Source: Aestuariimicrobium sp. p3-SID1156 (GTDB lineage Bacteria > Actinomycetota > Actinomycetes > Propionibacteriales > Propionibacteriaceae). Taken from it: DNA of 64,000 nt. A program made the position numbers and the translations under genes. Shown piece by piece: positions 18,438 through 27,600 of the stretch. The notes below the pieces were generated by a model. It searched no databases, had not been told where the DNA came from, and worked only from the letters and a program-made list of their open reading frames with translations. The stretch lies in NCBI RefSeq assembly GCF_025144225.1, contig NZ_JALXXB010000004.1:1-64000 (forward strand), read 5' to 3'. Position 1 is the stretch's first letter; each line of letters starts with the position of its first letter.

Positions 18438-18887
18438 ATGACGCAGAGCCCCGATCCCCACGCCTCCTTCAGCCCCGCCGACGGTTCCCAGACCCTGGTC
18501 ATCCTCAAGCCGGACGCCGTGCGCCGCGGCCTGACGGGAGCCATTCTCGACCGTTACCTCACCCGCGGGCTGACCTTGGCCGCGATGGAGTTCATCCACG
18601 TCACCCCCGAGCAGGCGCAGGCTCATTACGCCGAGCACGAGGGGCGCCCCTACTACCCAAGCCTGATCGAGTTCATCACTTCCGGCCCGGTGGTGGCGCT
18701 GGTGCTGCAGGGACCCCGCGCCATCGAGATCGTCCGTGCCATGAACGGTTCCACCGATGCCGGTACCGCCGCTTCTGGCACCATCCGTGGCGACTTCTCG
18801 ATCTACTACCAGCACAACATCGTCCACGCCTCGGATGCCCCGCAGACCGCCGAGCGCGAGATTTCGCTCTGGTTCCCCCACCTCTGA
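18438..18887 (+). CDS. ndk: Nucleoside diphosphate kinase
   Basis: A 149-residue enzyme that equalises NTP pools by phosphohistidine transfer. The catalytic His130 lies in HNIVHASD. Conserved VILKPDAVRRGLTGAI and GTIRGDF are present. The protein carries about 16 extra N-terminal residues before the usual start of the fold. The leaderless -10 box supports the annotated ATG rather than a start closer to the conserved core. Confidence 0.93.
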   Translation: MTQSPDPHASFSPADGSQTLVILKPDAVRRGLTGAILDRYLTRGLTLAAMEFIHVTPEQAQAHYAEHEGRPYYPSLIEFITSGPVVALVLQGPRAIEIVRAMNGSTDAGTAASGTIRGDFSIYYQHNIVHASDAPQTAEREISLWFPHL

Positions 18888-18957
18888 CGCTGCTGATCTC
18901 CCCTGGAGCGCTTCCCACCCCGGAGCCAAGCTCACCCAGGAGGTCTTGATCTCGTCG

Positions 18958-18994
18958 CTCGCCATGTGCTGCCGCAGAGGCAGCACATGGCGAG
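18958..18994. repeat. 37-bp dispersed palindrome, copy 4 (perfect)
   Basis: CTCGCCATGTGCTGCC, loop GCAGA, GGCAGCACATGGCGAG. All 16 arm pairs match, and one more G-C pair flanks. It lies between ndk and the radical SAM gene, with a further 148 bp of unremarkable spacer before the next start. Confidence 0.93.
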
Positions 18995-19128
18995 CACCTG
19001 GAAAGGGTCTCCTCCGGCCTGTGAACTGGCGCAGCGGCAGGAGGCCAAGCGGCATCATCAGGGGGTGAAGCCGCCGCCTGCGCGTGGGTCTGCAGGTGCG
19101 CGAGTCGTTGAATGCCGGAGCACCGCCG

Positions 19129-19134
19129 TATCCT
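19129..19134 (+). promoter_or_regulatory. -10 element for the radical SAM gene
   Basis: TATCCT ends 8 nt before ATG 19143, with no ribosome binding site between them. TTGAAT at 19109 is a poor -35 candidate (14-bp spacer). Confidence 0.4.
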
Positions 19135-19142
19135 TGTCTGCG

Positions 19143-21122
19143 ATGAGCACGACATATGAGCCCCGAAGCCTCTTCGCCGAGCTGGAACCGCTGCTTGCCC
19201 AGGTGAGCAAGCCGATCCAGTATGTCGGCGGTGAGCACAACTCGGTGCGCAAGGACTGGAACTGCGGCGCAGAAGCCGGGCACGAGACCGTCCGCTGGGC
19301 TCTGATGTACCCGGACGCGTATGAGGTGGGGCAACCCAACCAGGGTGTTGCGATCCTCTACGAGATCCTCAACGAGCGCGACTGGATCCTTGCTGAGCGC
19401 ACCTATGCCGTGTGGCCCGATCTCGCGGCACTCATGCGGGAGCACAACCTGCCCCAGTTCACTCTGGATTCCCACCGCAGCGTGGCCGAGTTCGATGTGC
19501 TGGGCGTCAGCTTCGCCACCGAACTTGGTTACACCAACCTGCTCCAGGCCATTGACTTGGCGCAGATGCCCCTGCATGCCGTCGATCGCCGGGAGCAGGA
19601 CCCCATCGTCCTCGCCGGTGGCCACGCCGCCTTCAACCCGGAGCCCATCGCCGACTTCGTCGACGCCGCGGTGATCGGCGACGGCGAGGAAGCGTCCCTG
19701 CTGGTCAGCGAGATCATCCAGGAGTGGAAGGCCGAAGGGCGTCCCGAGGGGCGTGATGGGCTCCTGCTACGCCTGGCCGAGACCGGCGCGGTCTACGTGC
19801 CGAAGTTCTACGAGGTCACCTACCTACCCGACGGACGCATCCAGCGCGTAGCGCCGACCCTCCCGAGCGTGCCCTTCCAGGTCCGCAAGCACACGCTGAT
19901 GGACCTGGACCAGTGGCCCTACCCGAAGAAGCCGATCGTCCCGCTCGCGGAGACCGTCCACGAACGCTACTCAGTGGAGATCTTCCGCGGCTGCACCCGC
20001 GGTTGCCGCTTCTGCCAGGCAGGAATGATCACCCGGCCAGTCCGAGAGCGATCCATCGAAACGGTCGGGCACATGGTCGCCGAGGGGCTGCGTTCCACCG
20101 GTCTGGAGGAAGTGGGACTGCTGTCGTTGAGCTCTGCTGACCACTCCGAGATCGGTGACATCACCAAGCAGCTCGCTGACTGGTACGAAGGCACCAACGT
20201 CTCGCTCTCACTGCCCTCCACCCGCGTGGACGCCTTCAATATTGACCTCGCGAACGAGCTGTCCCGCAACGGGCGTCGCTCGGGTCTCACCTTCGCCCCT
20301 GAGGGCGGCAGTGAGCGGATGCGCAAGGTCATCAACAAGATGGTCAGTGAGGACGACCTCATCCAGACGGTCGCCACTGCCTTCGGCAATGGCTGGCGCC
20401 AAGTGAAGCTGTACTTCATGTGCGGGCTGCCCACCGAGACCGACGAGGACGTCCTGGCAATCGCCGACATGGCCGCCCGCGTCATCGAGACCGGCCGGGA
20501 GGTCTCGGGGACGCGCGACATTCGGTGCACCGTCTCCATCGGTGGGTTCGTGCCCAAACCGCACACCCCGTTCCAGTGGGCCGGACAGGCTTCCGCCGAG
20601 ACCATCGACCACCGTCTGTTCGCGCTGCGCGACAAGATCAAGGCCAACCGGCAGTACGGCAAGGCGATCGGCCTGCGCTACCACGACGGACGCCCCGGCA
20701 TCATCGAGGGGTTGCTCTCTCGCGGGGATCGTCGCGTCGGCCGGGTGATCGAGCAGGTCTGGCGTTCGGGCGGCATCTTCGACGGCTGGAGCGAACACTT
20801 CAGCTACGACCGCTGGGTGGAGGCCTGCTCCACGGCACTCGCCGACCAAGGCGTCGACCTGGACTGGTACACCGTGCGCGAGCGCGAGTACGACGAGGTG
20901 CTTCCTTGGGACCACCTGGATGCTGGCCTCGACCGTGACTGGCTGTGGGAGGACTGGCAGGACGCTCTCGACGAGACTGAGGTCGAGGACTGCCGCTGGA
21001 CCCCGTGCTACGACTGCGGCGTGTGCCCGCAGATGCAGACCGAGATCCAGATCGGCCCCACCGGTCGCACCCTACTGCCGCTCACGGTGGTAAGCCGTGA
21101 CCTGGGACGTGCCGCGAACTGA
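19143..21122 (+). CDS. TIGR03960-type B12-binding/radical SAM protein
   Basis: A 659-residue protein. The N-terminal part resembles a cobalamin-binding Rossmann domain (WALMYPDAYEVGQPNQGVA, VLGVSFATELGYTNLLQ, LAGGHAAFNPEP). The radical SAM core has the 4Fe-4S motif CTRGCRFCQAG and downstream LTFAPEGGSERMRKVINK. A C-terminal CRWTPCYDCGVCPQM adds a second cysteine cluster. Such proteins are normally paired with the small TIGR03936 partner, found here about 2.6 kb downstream (23713). The biological reaction is not established; genomic linkage to RNase E/G suggests RNA-related work. Confidence 0.88.
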   Translation: MSTTYEPRSLFAELEPLLAQVSKPIQYVGGEHNSVRKDWNCGAEAGHETVRWALMYPDAYEVGQPNQGVAILYEILNERDWILAERTYAVWPDLAALMREHNLPQFTLDSHRSVAEFDVLGVSFATELGYTNLLQAIDLAQMPLHAVDRREQDPIVLAGGHAAFNPEPIADFVDAAVIGDGEEASLLVSEIIQEWKAEGRPEGRDGLLLRLAETGAVYVPKFYEVTYLPDGRIQRVAPTLPSVPFQVRKHTLMDLDQWPYPKKPIVPLAETVHERYSVEIFRGCTRGCRFCQAGMITRPVRERSIETVGHMVAEGLRSTGLEEVGLLSLSSADHSEIGDITKQLADWYEGTNVSLSLPSTRVDAFNIDLANELSRNGRRSGLTFAPEGGSERMRKVINKMVSEDDLIQTVATAFGNGWRQVKLYFMCGLPTETDEDVLAIADMAARVIETGREVSGTRDIRCTVSIGGFVPKPHTPFQWAGQASAETIDHRLFALRDKIKANRQYGKAIGLRYHDGRPGIIEGLLSRGDRRVGRVIEQVWRSGGIFDGWSEHFSYDRWVEACSTALADQGVDLDWYTVREREYDEVLPWDHLDAGLDRDWLWEDWQDALDETEVEDCRWTPCYDCGVCPQMQTEIQIGPTGRTLLPLTVVSRDLGRAAN

Positions 21123-21171
21123 GCCTGATGGAGTCCCTACGGGTGCCCGACCAAGCGAGAGGTCTGAGCGC

Positions 21172-21936
21172 TTACAGCACCGGTAGCGGACTGGTGACCT
21201 CGCACTGGCAGGTGCACTCGGGGATGCAGGTGATCTCCTCGTGGCACTCCATTTCGCACAGGCAAGGTGGGGTCTCCACGAAGTCGGGACGAGCCCGGTA
21301 CCGGGCCCACTGCTCTTCACGCCAGGCCTGACGGGAGCGGTGGACCTCAGCCAGCCACGCATCATGAATCGTGCTGGTGGCGGGTTCCGGGAGCCGCCTC
21401 ACCACCGGCGGTCCCGGGACCTGGATCCGTTCGCCGGGCTGGTAGCACGGAACAAGCCTCCGCAGTCGTCGCCGTCCGGGCCGATAGGGCACGTGGAGGT
21501 AGCGCCCGGGGGTCTCCCGGCCGCGGCTGGGCGACTCATCCCACGATGTCAGGAAGGCGTCCAGATGGGCGGGGAGCCTTCGTCCCAGGCTGTCCCGCAC
21601 GGTGTTGTCGGGCCACGGCTCAGCCAGATGCGCTGGCGCGTCGGGCACTGAGGCATCTCCCGCCAGATCGGGTTGCGAAGCCGGTCCCTCGTCCCGTGCA
21701 TCGACCTCCAACTGGGAGGATTCGGGTTCGCACGTGGCCAGGGCTGGAACCACCAGGGCCAGCTTCAGACCTGCGAGGCGTGCGATGCGAGCCAACATGG
21801 AAGCAACGGGCTCCCGTTCACCCGTCTCCCAACGCGCCACTGTCGAATGGCAGACGCCCAACGCGCGAGCCAGGTCACGCTGACTCAGGTCAGCGATTCT
21901 CCGGCACCGCAGGATGAACCCCACGACGTCACACAT
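21172..21936 (-). CDS. XRE-family regulator with cysteine-rich tail
   Basis: A 254-residue protein. The N-terminal helix-turn-helix is clear (LSQRDLARALGVCHSTVARWETGE). The middle is Pro/Arg-rich without a known domain. The C-terminus holds eight cysteines within about 24 residues (CLCEMECHEEITCIPECTCQ then C), suggestive of metal or redox sensing. Start choice is unsure: ATG 21936 has GGAGGGG very close; GTG 21963 is the alternative. It is convergent with the radical SAM gene and interrupts that gene's usual linkage to its partner. Confidence 0.65.
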   Translation of the reverse strand: MCDVVGFILRCRRIADLSQRDLARALGVCHSTVARWETGEREPVASMLARIARLAGLKLALVVPALATCEPESSQLEVDARDEGPASQPDLAGDASVPDAPAHLAEPWPDNTVRDSLGRRLPAHLDAFLTSWDESPSRGRETPGRYLHVPYRPGRRRLRRLVPCYQPGERIQVPGPPVVRRLPEPATSTIHDAWLAEVHRSRQAWREEQWARYRARPDFVETPPCLCEMECHEEITCIPECTCQCEVTSPLPVL

Positions 21937-21975
21937 CCCCTCCACCACCCGTCTCCCAGTCACGAATGCTTCGGG

Positions 21976-22042
21976 AGTGTTATGGACGGGAAACGACGTG
22001 ATGATTCAGATGGACAACACTTCCGCCCCAACGGACAACACT
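21976..22042. other. Possible operator cluster upstream of the XRE gene
   Basis: GGACAACACT occurs at 22012-22021 and again at 22033-22042, exactly two helical turns (21 bp) apart. The inverse half AGTGTT lies at 21976-21981. The array sits just upstream of the XRE regulator. The remaining 21964-22440 gap holds palindrome copy 5 and no gene I can support. Confidence 0.3.
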
Positions 22043-22161
22043 CTTCCAGAAGAGACACCATGGGCCACCCCGCCGCGACGCAACCGGTGTCCCGGGGAGC
22101 GACACCGGCTGCTCGCCTCGTGCCCGAATCAACAGTCTGCCCGCGCATGGTCTCCAGGCCC

Positions 22162-22198
22162 CTCGCCATCTGCTGCTCCTGCGGCAGCACATGGTGAG
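22162..22198. repeat. 37-bp dispersed palindrome, copy 5 (diverged)
   Basis: CTCGCCATCTGCTGCT, loop CCTGC, GGCAGCACATGGTGAG. One C/C mismatch (shared with copy 6) and two G-T wobble pairs preserve the hairpin. It lies in the 477-bp gap between the divergently placed XRE gene and the 3' end of the MFS gene. Confidence 0.85.
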
Positions 22199-22440
22199 GG
22201 CAAGGAGACAGCTGTCCGGAGCGTCAGGCCCTGCGTCTATGGGGGCAGTTCGTTGGAACTTCCGCGGGCATGCGGCAGCGGGCCGCAGTCGGCGTGATCG
22301 CTACGCGGTACTTTTGGGCCCCGTGGCCGAGCACGGCTTTTGCGGCCGCCGACAGGCACGGAGGCGAGCATGAGCTGGTAGCGACGAGGCAGCCTTGTTT
22401 CCTCTCTGTCGTGCCATCGCATCGTCGGCCCCCAGCCAGG

Positions 22441-23631
22441 CTATGCGAGTCCAAGTTCGTCCTCAATGAAGGGCCTGGTCATGGCGACAATCGCCACCGC
22501 TCCCATCACCAGATTCACCGTGGTCATGAAGGCCAGGGACGCCGACCAGGAGCCGGTCTGGTCGTGCAGGATCCCCATCAGCAGCGGTCCAAGGAGGGCG
22601 ATCACGTAACCTCCACTCTGGCCGAGTGCACTCAGCGCCGTGGTCCCCGCCGAGGATCGTGCCTTCAGCCCGAACAACGCCAAGACGATGGGGAAGCTGG
22701 CCGTGCCGATCGCGATCAACACCGCCCACAGCCAGGGCATCACGGAGGGTGCGAAGATCAGCCCCAGGTATCCGGCGGCTCCGCAGAGACACACCACCAC
22801 CTGCAGACCGATCGGCCGTGGATGCCGCCCCACCCAGGCTGGGAACAAGAACGCCAGCGGGATCCCCGCACCAGTGGCGACGCCCAGCATCCAGCCCGCC
22901 TCACCCTGGCTCAGGCCCGCCGCCATGTAGATCGTGGGCAGCCAACCGAAGACGGAGTACGCCTGGGCCGATTGCAGGCCGAAGAAGACCATCATGGCCA
23001 GCCCCAGGGGCGTCCGGACCACCGCGGAGAGGGCGATGCGTGAGCCGCCCGTGGTGTGGGGACGGAAGTCCGGGGAGCTCAGTACGATCCAGATCCAGGG
23101 CACCATCGCCAATACCGCGACGGAGGTCGAACCCAGGTATGCGGCGCGCCATCCACCCAGCTTCGTCGCCATGGGGACAGTCAGTGCGCTTGCCGCCGTC
23201 ACACCGATGGACAACATCAGCGAGTACAGCGCGGTCACCAGCCCGACCTTGTCGGGGAAGTGGTGGCGCACAATGCTGGGGGCCAGGATGTTGCCCATCG
23301 CCAGCCCGGCCAGCGCAAGCGTCGAGAGGGCGAGGAAGGTCCCGGCGTCCTGGGCCAGGGTGCGCCCGATCGCCCCGGCGCAGAGCGTGGACACACCGAT
23401 CAGCAGCGTCCGGTGGACCCCCCAGCGTGCGGCCAGCCAGGGCGTGACGATCCCGAAGACTGCGAAACAGAGGGTCGGCAGCGAGGTCAGGATCCCGGAG
23501 GTTACTGGTCCCATCGTCAGGTCCCGCTGCAGGTTGGGCAGCACCGGGCCGATCTGGGTCGCGGTGGGACGCAGGTTGTAGCTGAGCACCAGAAGTGCCA
23601 GCAGGATCAGTCCTCGCCCTCGCCACGTCAC
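22441..23631 (-). CDS. CynX/NimT-type MFS transporter
   Basis: A 396-residue, 12-helix major facilitator protein. It opens with the family hallmark LSYNLRPTATQIGPVLPNLQ and contains GILTSLPTLCFAVFG, HHFPDKVGLVTALYSLMLSIG and LSALGQSGGYVIALLGP. This is the cyanate / 2-nitroimidazole transporter family, but substrates are diverse. GTG 23631 is preferred because TAGGCT lies 7 nt upstream. It is transcribed divergently from the TIGR03936 gene. Confidence 0.85.
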   Translation of the reverse strand: MTWRGRGLILLALLVLSYNLRPTATQIGPVLPNLQRDLTMGPVTSGILTSLPTLCFAVFGIVTPWLAARWGVHRTLLIGVSTLCAGAIGRTLAQDAGTFLALSTLALAGLAMGNILAPSIVRHHFPDKVGLVTALYSLMLSIGVTAASALTVPMATKLGGWRAAYLGSTSVAVLAMVPWIWIVLSSPDFRPHTTGGSRIALSAVVRTPLGLAMMVFFGLQSAQAYSVFGWLPTIYMAAGLSQGEAGWMLGVATGAGIPLAFLFPAWVGRHPRPIGLQVVVCLCGAAGYLGLIFAPSVMPWLWAVLIAIGTASFPIVLALFGLKARSSAGTTALSALGQSGGYVIALLGPLLMGILHDQTGSWSASLAFMTTVNLVMGAVAIVAMTRPFIEDELGLA

Positions 23632-23638
23632 CGCAGGG

Positions 23639-23644
23639 AGCCTA
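23639..23644 (-). promoter_or_regulatory. -10 element for the leaderless MFS gene
   Basis: Minus-strand TAGGCT followed by CCCTGCG and GTG. It lies about 60 bp from the opposing TACCCT box at 23701, so the two promoters are back to back. Confidence 0.45.
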
Positions 23645-23700
23645 ACCCAGCCTGTCAGCCCGGCCCGCTGCGCCGTGGGGGGACGCCCGCAGCAGGGCAG

Positions 23701-23706
23701 TACCCT
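23701..23706 (+). promoter_or_regulatory. -10 element for the leaderless TIGR03936 gene
   Basis: TACCCT followed by AGTCCG and GTG 23713 (6-nt spacing), with no ribosome binding site. Confidence 0.4.
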
Positions 23707-23712
23707 AGTCCG

Positions 23713-24465
23713 GTGACCGAGCCCAACAAGCGACGCCAGCCCGAGCAGCAAGCGCCTCCGGTGCAACGACTCCGGGTGCGCTATGCCAAGCGCGGACCAG
23801 CCCGCTTCACCAGCCACCGCGACGTCGGTCGCGCCCTGGAACGGGCGCTGCGGCGCGCGGAGATCCCGATGGCCTACTCCTCGGGTTTCAATCCGCATCC
23901 GCGCATCTCCTATGCCAACGCTTCCCCCACCTCAGCTGCCAGTGAGGCTGAGTACTTGGAGCTCGGTCTCAGCGACCGCTGCGATCCTGCCAAGGTCGGT
24001 GCCGCCCTCCATGAGGTCCTGGGCCCCGGCCTCGATGTGGTGGAGGTTTCCGAAGTGCTCCCGGGTGCCGCATCCCTCAACGACCTGCTGGCTGCCTCCG
24101 CCTGGCGCATTGAACTCGGACAGTCTGATCCCGAGGCCCTGGCCAGCGCCGTGGGACAACTCCTCTCCCGCGACGAACTCGTCGTCCAACGCATGACGAA
24201 GACCGGCCTGCGCGACTTCGACGTCCGCGGTGCGATCGTCGAGCTGCGCGTGACCCCCGAGGGGGCTCTTCTCTTCCTGGGACGCCATGAGGTGCCGCTG
24301 GTCAGGCCTGATGATGTGGTGACAGCCCTGCGCCTGCTCGTCCCCGGTCTGGGCGGGGAGCGTCCGGCGATGCTGACCCGGTTGGGTCAGGGCGTGGTGG
24401 CAGAACCGCACGCCGCCGGCACGCTGGTGGACCCATTCTCCGGGGAGCTCGCTCAGCTCTTCTGA
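23713..24465 (+). CDS. TIGR03936/DUF2344 radical SAM-linked protein
   Basis: A 250-residue protein with the family pattern VRYAKRGPARFTSHRDVGRA, SSGFNPHPRISYA and SEAEYLELGL. In most actinobacteria it directly follows the TIGR03960 radical SAM gene, and some organisms have the two fused. Here it keeps its position before rne but is separated from its partner by the XRE and MFS genes. Role unknown beyond that pairing. The first 15 residues are hydrophilic and variable. Confidence 0.85.
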   Translation: MTEPNKRRQPEQQAPPVQRLRVRYAKRGPARFTSHRDVGRALERALRRAEIPMAYSSGFNPHPRISYANASPTSAASEAEYLELGLSDRCDPAKVGAALHEVLGPGLDVVEVSEVLPGAASLNDLLAASAWRIELGQSDPEALASAVGQLLSRDELVVQRMTKTGLRDFDVRGAIVELRVTPEGALLFLGRHEVPLVRPDDVVTALRLLVPGLGGERPAMLTRLGQGVVAEPHAAGTLVDPFSGELAQLF

Positions 24466-24695
24466 CGCTGCGAGCAGGGATGCCCGCAGTGGATGTTCCG
24501 CGTCCCGTTGCGCATTTGTGACATACTGAGCGGCAGGGACCCACGACATCCGACATGTCTGGGCAGGCACCAGTTCTGCCGCCGTACCGCGACGAGACCT
24601 CGACCGCGGGGGCCGCCGGAACGATGCCACCCGCCAGCATTCGTCACGGCCATGCCGTGGCCACGATCGCACCCACGTGGTGCCGAGGAGCCTCC

Positions 24696-27600
24696 ATGCT
24701 CGACGACAACGCCGATTCGGTGAACCCGGAAACCTCCGCCGAAACCCCTGACCAGGCACCTGCCCGCCCGCGCCGCCGCCGGGCCGCCAGTCGCCCCGCA
24801 GGACCCCCTTCTCCTGCCCCCTCACGATCTGCTGCCTCTGCGGCAGCACATGGCGAGGAGCTGGCGAGCGCCCCCCAGCAGGACGCCGAGCCGGCGTCCG
24901 GCGAGAGGATCGACACTGTCACCCAGCCGCAGCGGGTGGTCGAGCCCGTCATGGCCGCCGAGGCAGGGGAGCAGCCGGATACCGCGGCATCGCCCGAGGG
25001 CGGGAAGCCGGTTGCGGACGAACAGCCTGCTGTGGAGGAGAGGACCGCGCGCCGCCCTGCCCGCAAGCGCGTCACTCGCGACGCTGGTGCCGCGACCCCC
25101 CGTCGTCGTGGTCGCTCCGAGCAGGTCGCAGAAGCTCCTGCTCCCATGCCTGACTTCGCGCAGTCGGCCGTCGGTGAGGAGGACGAACTGGGCGCTCGCC
25201 TCCGTGCTGCCGCCGAGGCTGCTGCTGTCGGACGGGGGCGCCGCCGCAAGGTGACCGGCGTCGTCGCCAGTCCCTTCGGCGCCGACGCGGACGCCGACCC
25301 TGATGCCGTTTTGCAGTCCCTCGCCGCCTCCATCGCTGGCACCGCCGCTCCTGCGGGAGAGCCGCCGGTGACCCCGGGGGACACCGGCGACAGCGCCAGC
25401 CCCGAAGAACTGCCCGCGGACAGCGAGCCGGACGCCGCAGCCGTTGACGGGCAGTCCACCGAGCCCGTGGAGGCTTCCGACTCCGATTCCGCCGCCCCGG
25501 CGGGCGCGGTGAGCTCCGGGGAAGCCGACGATGACGTCGACACCGACGTGCCCGACAACGAAGAGGATCCCGACAACGACGAGGATCCCGACAACGACGA
25601 GGATCCTGATACTGCTGACGACTCTGACAACGGCGAGGGTGCCGACAACGGAGAGGATTCAGGCGAGGATTCCGACGACTCCGAGGGCCCCCGCCGCCGT
25701 CGCCGTCGTCGCGGGGGACGCCGTCGTCGCCGCAGCAGTTCCGATGAGTCCGACGATGACTCGGACACCAACGGTTCCGACCAGGACGACAACGGCGAGT
25801 CCGACCAGGACGAGGACTCCCAGGACTCCGATGACTCCGACAACAGTGAGGCCAGCGACTCGGGTCGTCGTCGCCGTCGTCGCCGTCGCCGTCGTGGTGA
25901 GGACAACGGCGGTTCCGATGATGACCCGAACGAGGTCGTCGTCCGGGTGCGGGAGCCGCGAGCCAGCCGACGTTCGGCGTCCGATGAGGTCACCGGTATC
26001 GAGGGGTCGACCCGCCTCGAGGCCAAGCGCCAGCGTCGCCGCGAGGGACGCGCCGCCGGGCGCCGCCGCACCCCGATCCTTTCCGAGGCAGAGTTCCTGG
26101 CTCGTCGCGAGTCGGTGAAGCGCTCCATGCTGATCCGCCAGCGCGAGGACTACACCCAGCTGGCCGTCCTGGAGGACGACATTCTGGTCGAGCACTATGT
26201 CGACCGCGCCTCCGCGACCTCGCTGATCGGCAACATCTACCTGGGACGCGTCCAGAACGTCCTGCCCAGCATGGAAGCCGCCTTTGTCGACATCGGCCGT
26301 GGCCGCAATGCCGTCCTCTACGCCGGCGAGGTGGACTGGGACGGTCTGGGTGCCCAGGGTGACCAGCGCAAGATCGAACAGGTCTACAAGTCCGGCCAGA
26401 CGGTGCTGGTCCAGGTGTCCAAGGATCCCGTTGGCGCCAAGGGAGCTCGTCTGACCGGCCACATTTCCCTGCCCGGACGCTATGTCGTCTACTCCCCGGG
26501 CGGCCAGCTGTCCGGCATCAGCCGCAAGCTTGCCGACACCGAGCGCCACCGTCTCAAGGAGATCCTGGGCAACCTCATCGAGGACGACGCCTCCGTCATC
26601 GTCCGCACCGCCGCCGAGGGCGCCTCGGAGGATGAGCTGGTGCGCGACGTGACCCGGTTGCGAGCCCAGTGGGAGTCCATCGAGAAGAAGGTGAAGCAGG
26701 GCTCTGCCCCCCAGCTGCTCTACTCCGAGCCCGACCTCACCCTGCGCATCGTCCGGGACCTGTTCACCGAGGACTTTGACGAGCTGGTCGTCCAGGGTTC
26801 TGGTGGCACCGAGGACATCGGTGAGTCGATCCGCAACTACGTCGACCACGTCGCTCCGCATCTGGCCGACCGCCTGGTCCGCTGGGACTCTGCCGACGGC
26901 GATGTCTTCGGCAAGTACCGCATCGACGAGCAGATCGCCAAGGCCCTGGAGCGCAAGGTTTTCCTGCCCTCCGGCGGCTCGCTGGTCATCGACCGCACCG
27001 AGGCGATGACGGTCATCGACGTCAACACCGGGCGCTTCACCGGCACTGCGGGCAACCTCGAGGCGACCGTCACCTCCAACAACCTGGAGGCTGCTGAGGA
27101 GGTCGTCCGCCAGCTCCGCCTGCGCGACATCGGCGGCATCATCGTCATCGACTTCATCGACATGGTGCTCCCCAGCAACCGTGAGCTGTTGGTGCGTCGC
27201 CTGGTCGAATGCCTCTCCCGTGACCGGACCCGCCACCAGGTCGCCGAGGTGTCCAGCCTTGGCCTGGTCCAGATGACTCGCAAGAAGATCGGCACCGGGC
27301 TGGCCGAGGCGTTCACCGAGGAGTGCACCCACTGTGGTGGGCGCGGCTACCACCGTTTCGAGGAGCCTGTCGAATCCCAGGCCCCTGCCGACGGGGGCGA
27401 CCGTGGGGGACGCCGCGGTCGCGGCCGCCACGGGTCCTCCGGGGGTGGTTCGGGTCAGTCCTCGGCGCAGGACGGCGCCGCGGCAGCAGCTGCTGAGGAC
27501 GCGAACACTTCCGGCTCCGGGTCGGCCCGCCAGCCCAGGTCGCGTTCGCGCCGCGGACAGGTCGAGGAGGCTCCCACCGAGGAGCAGCTGAAGACTCAGG

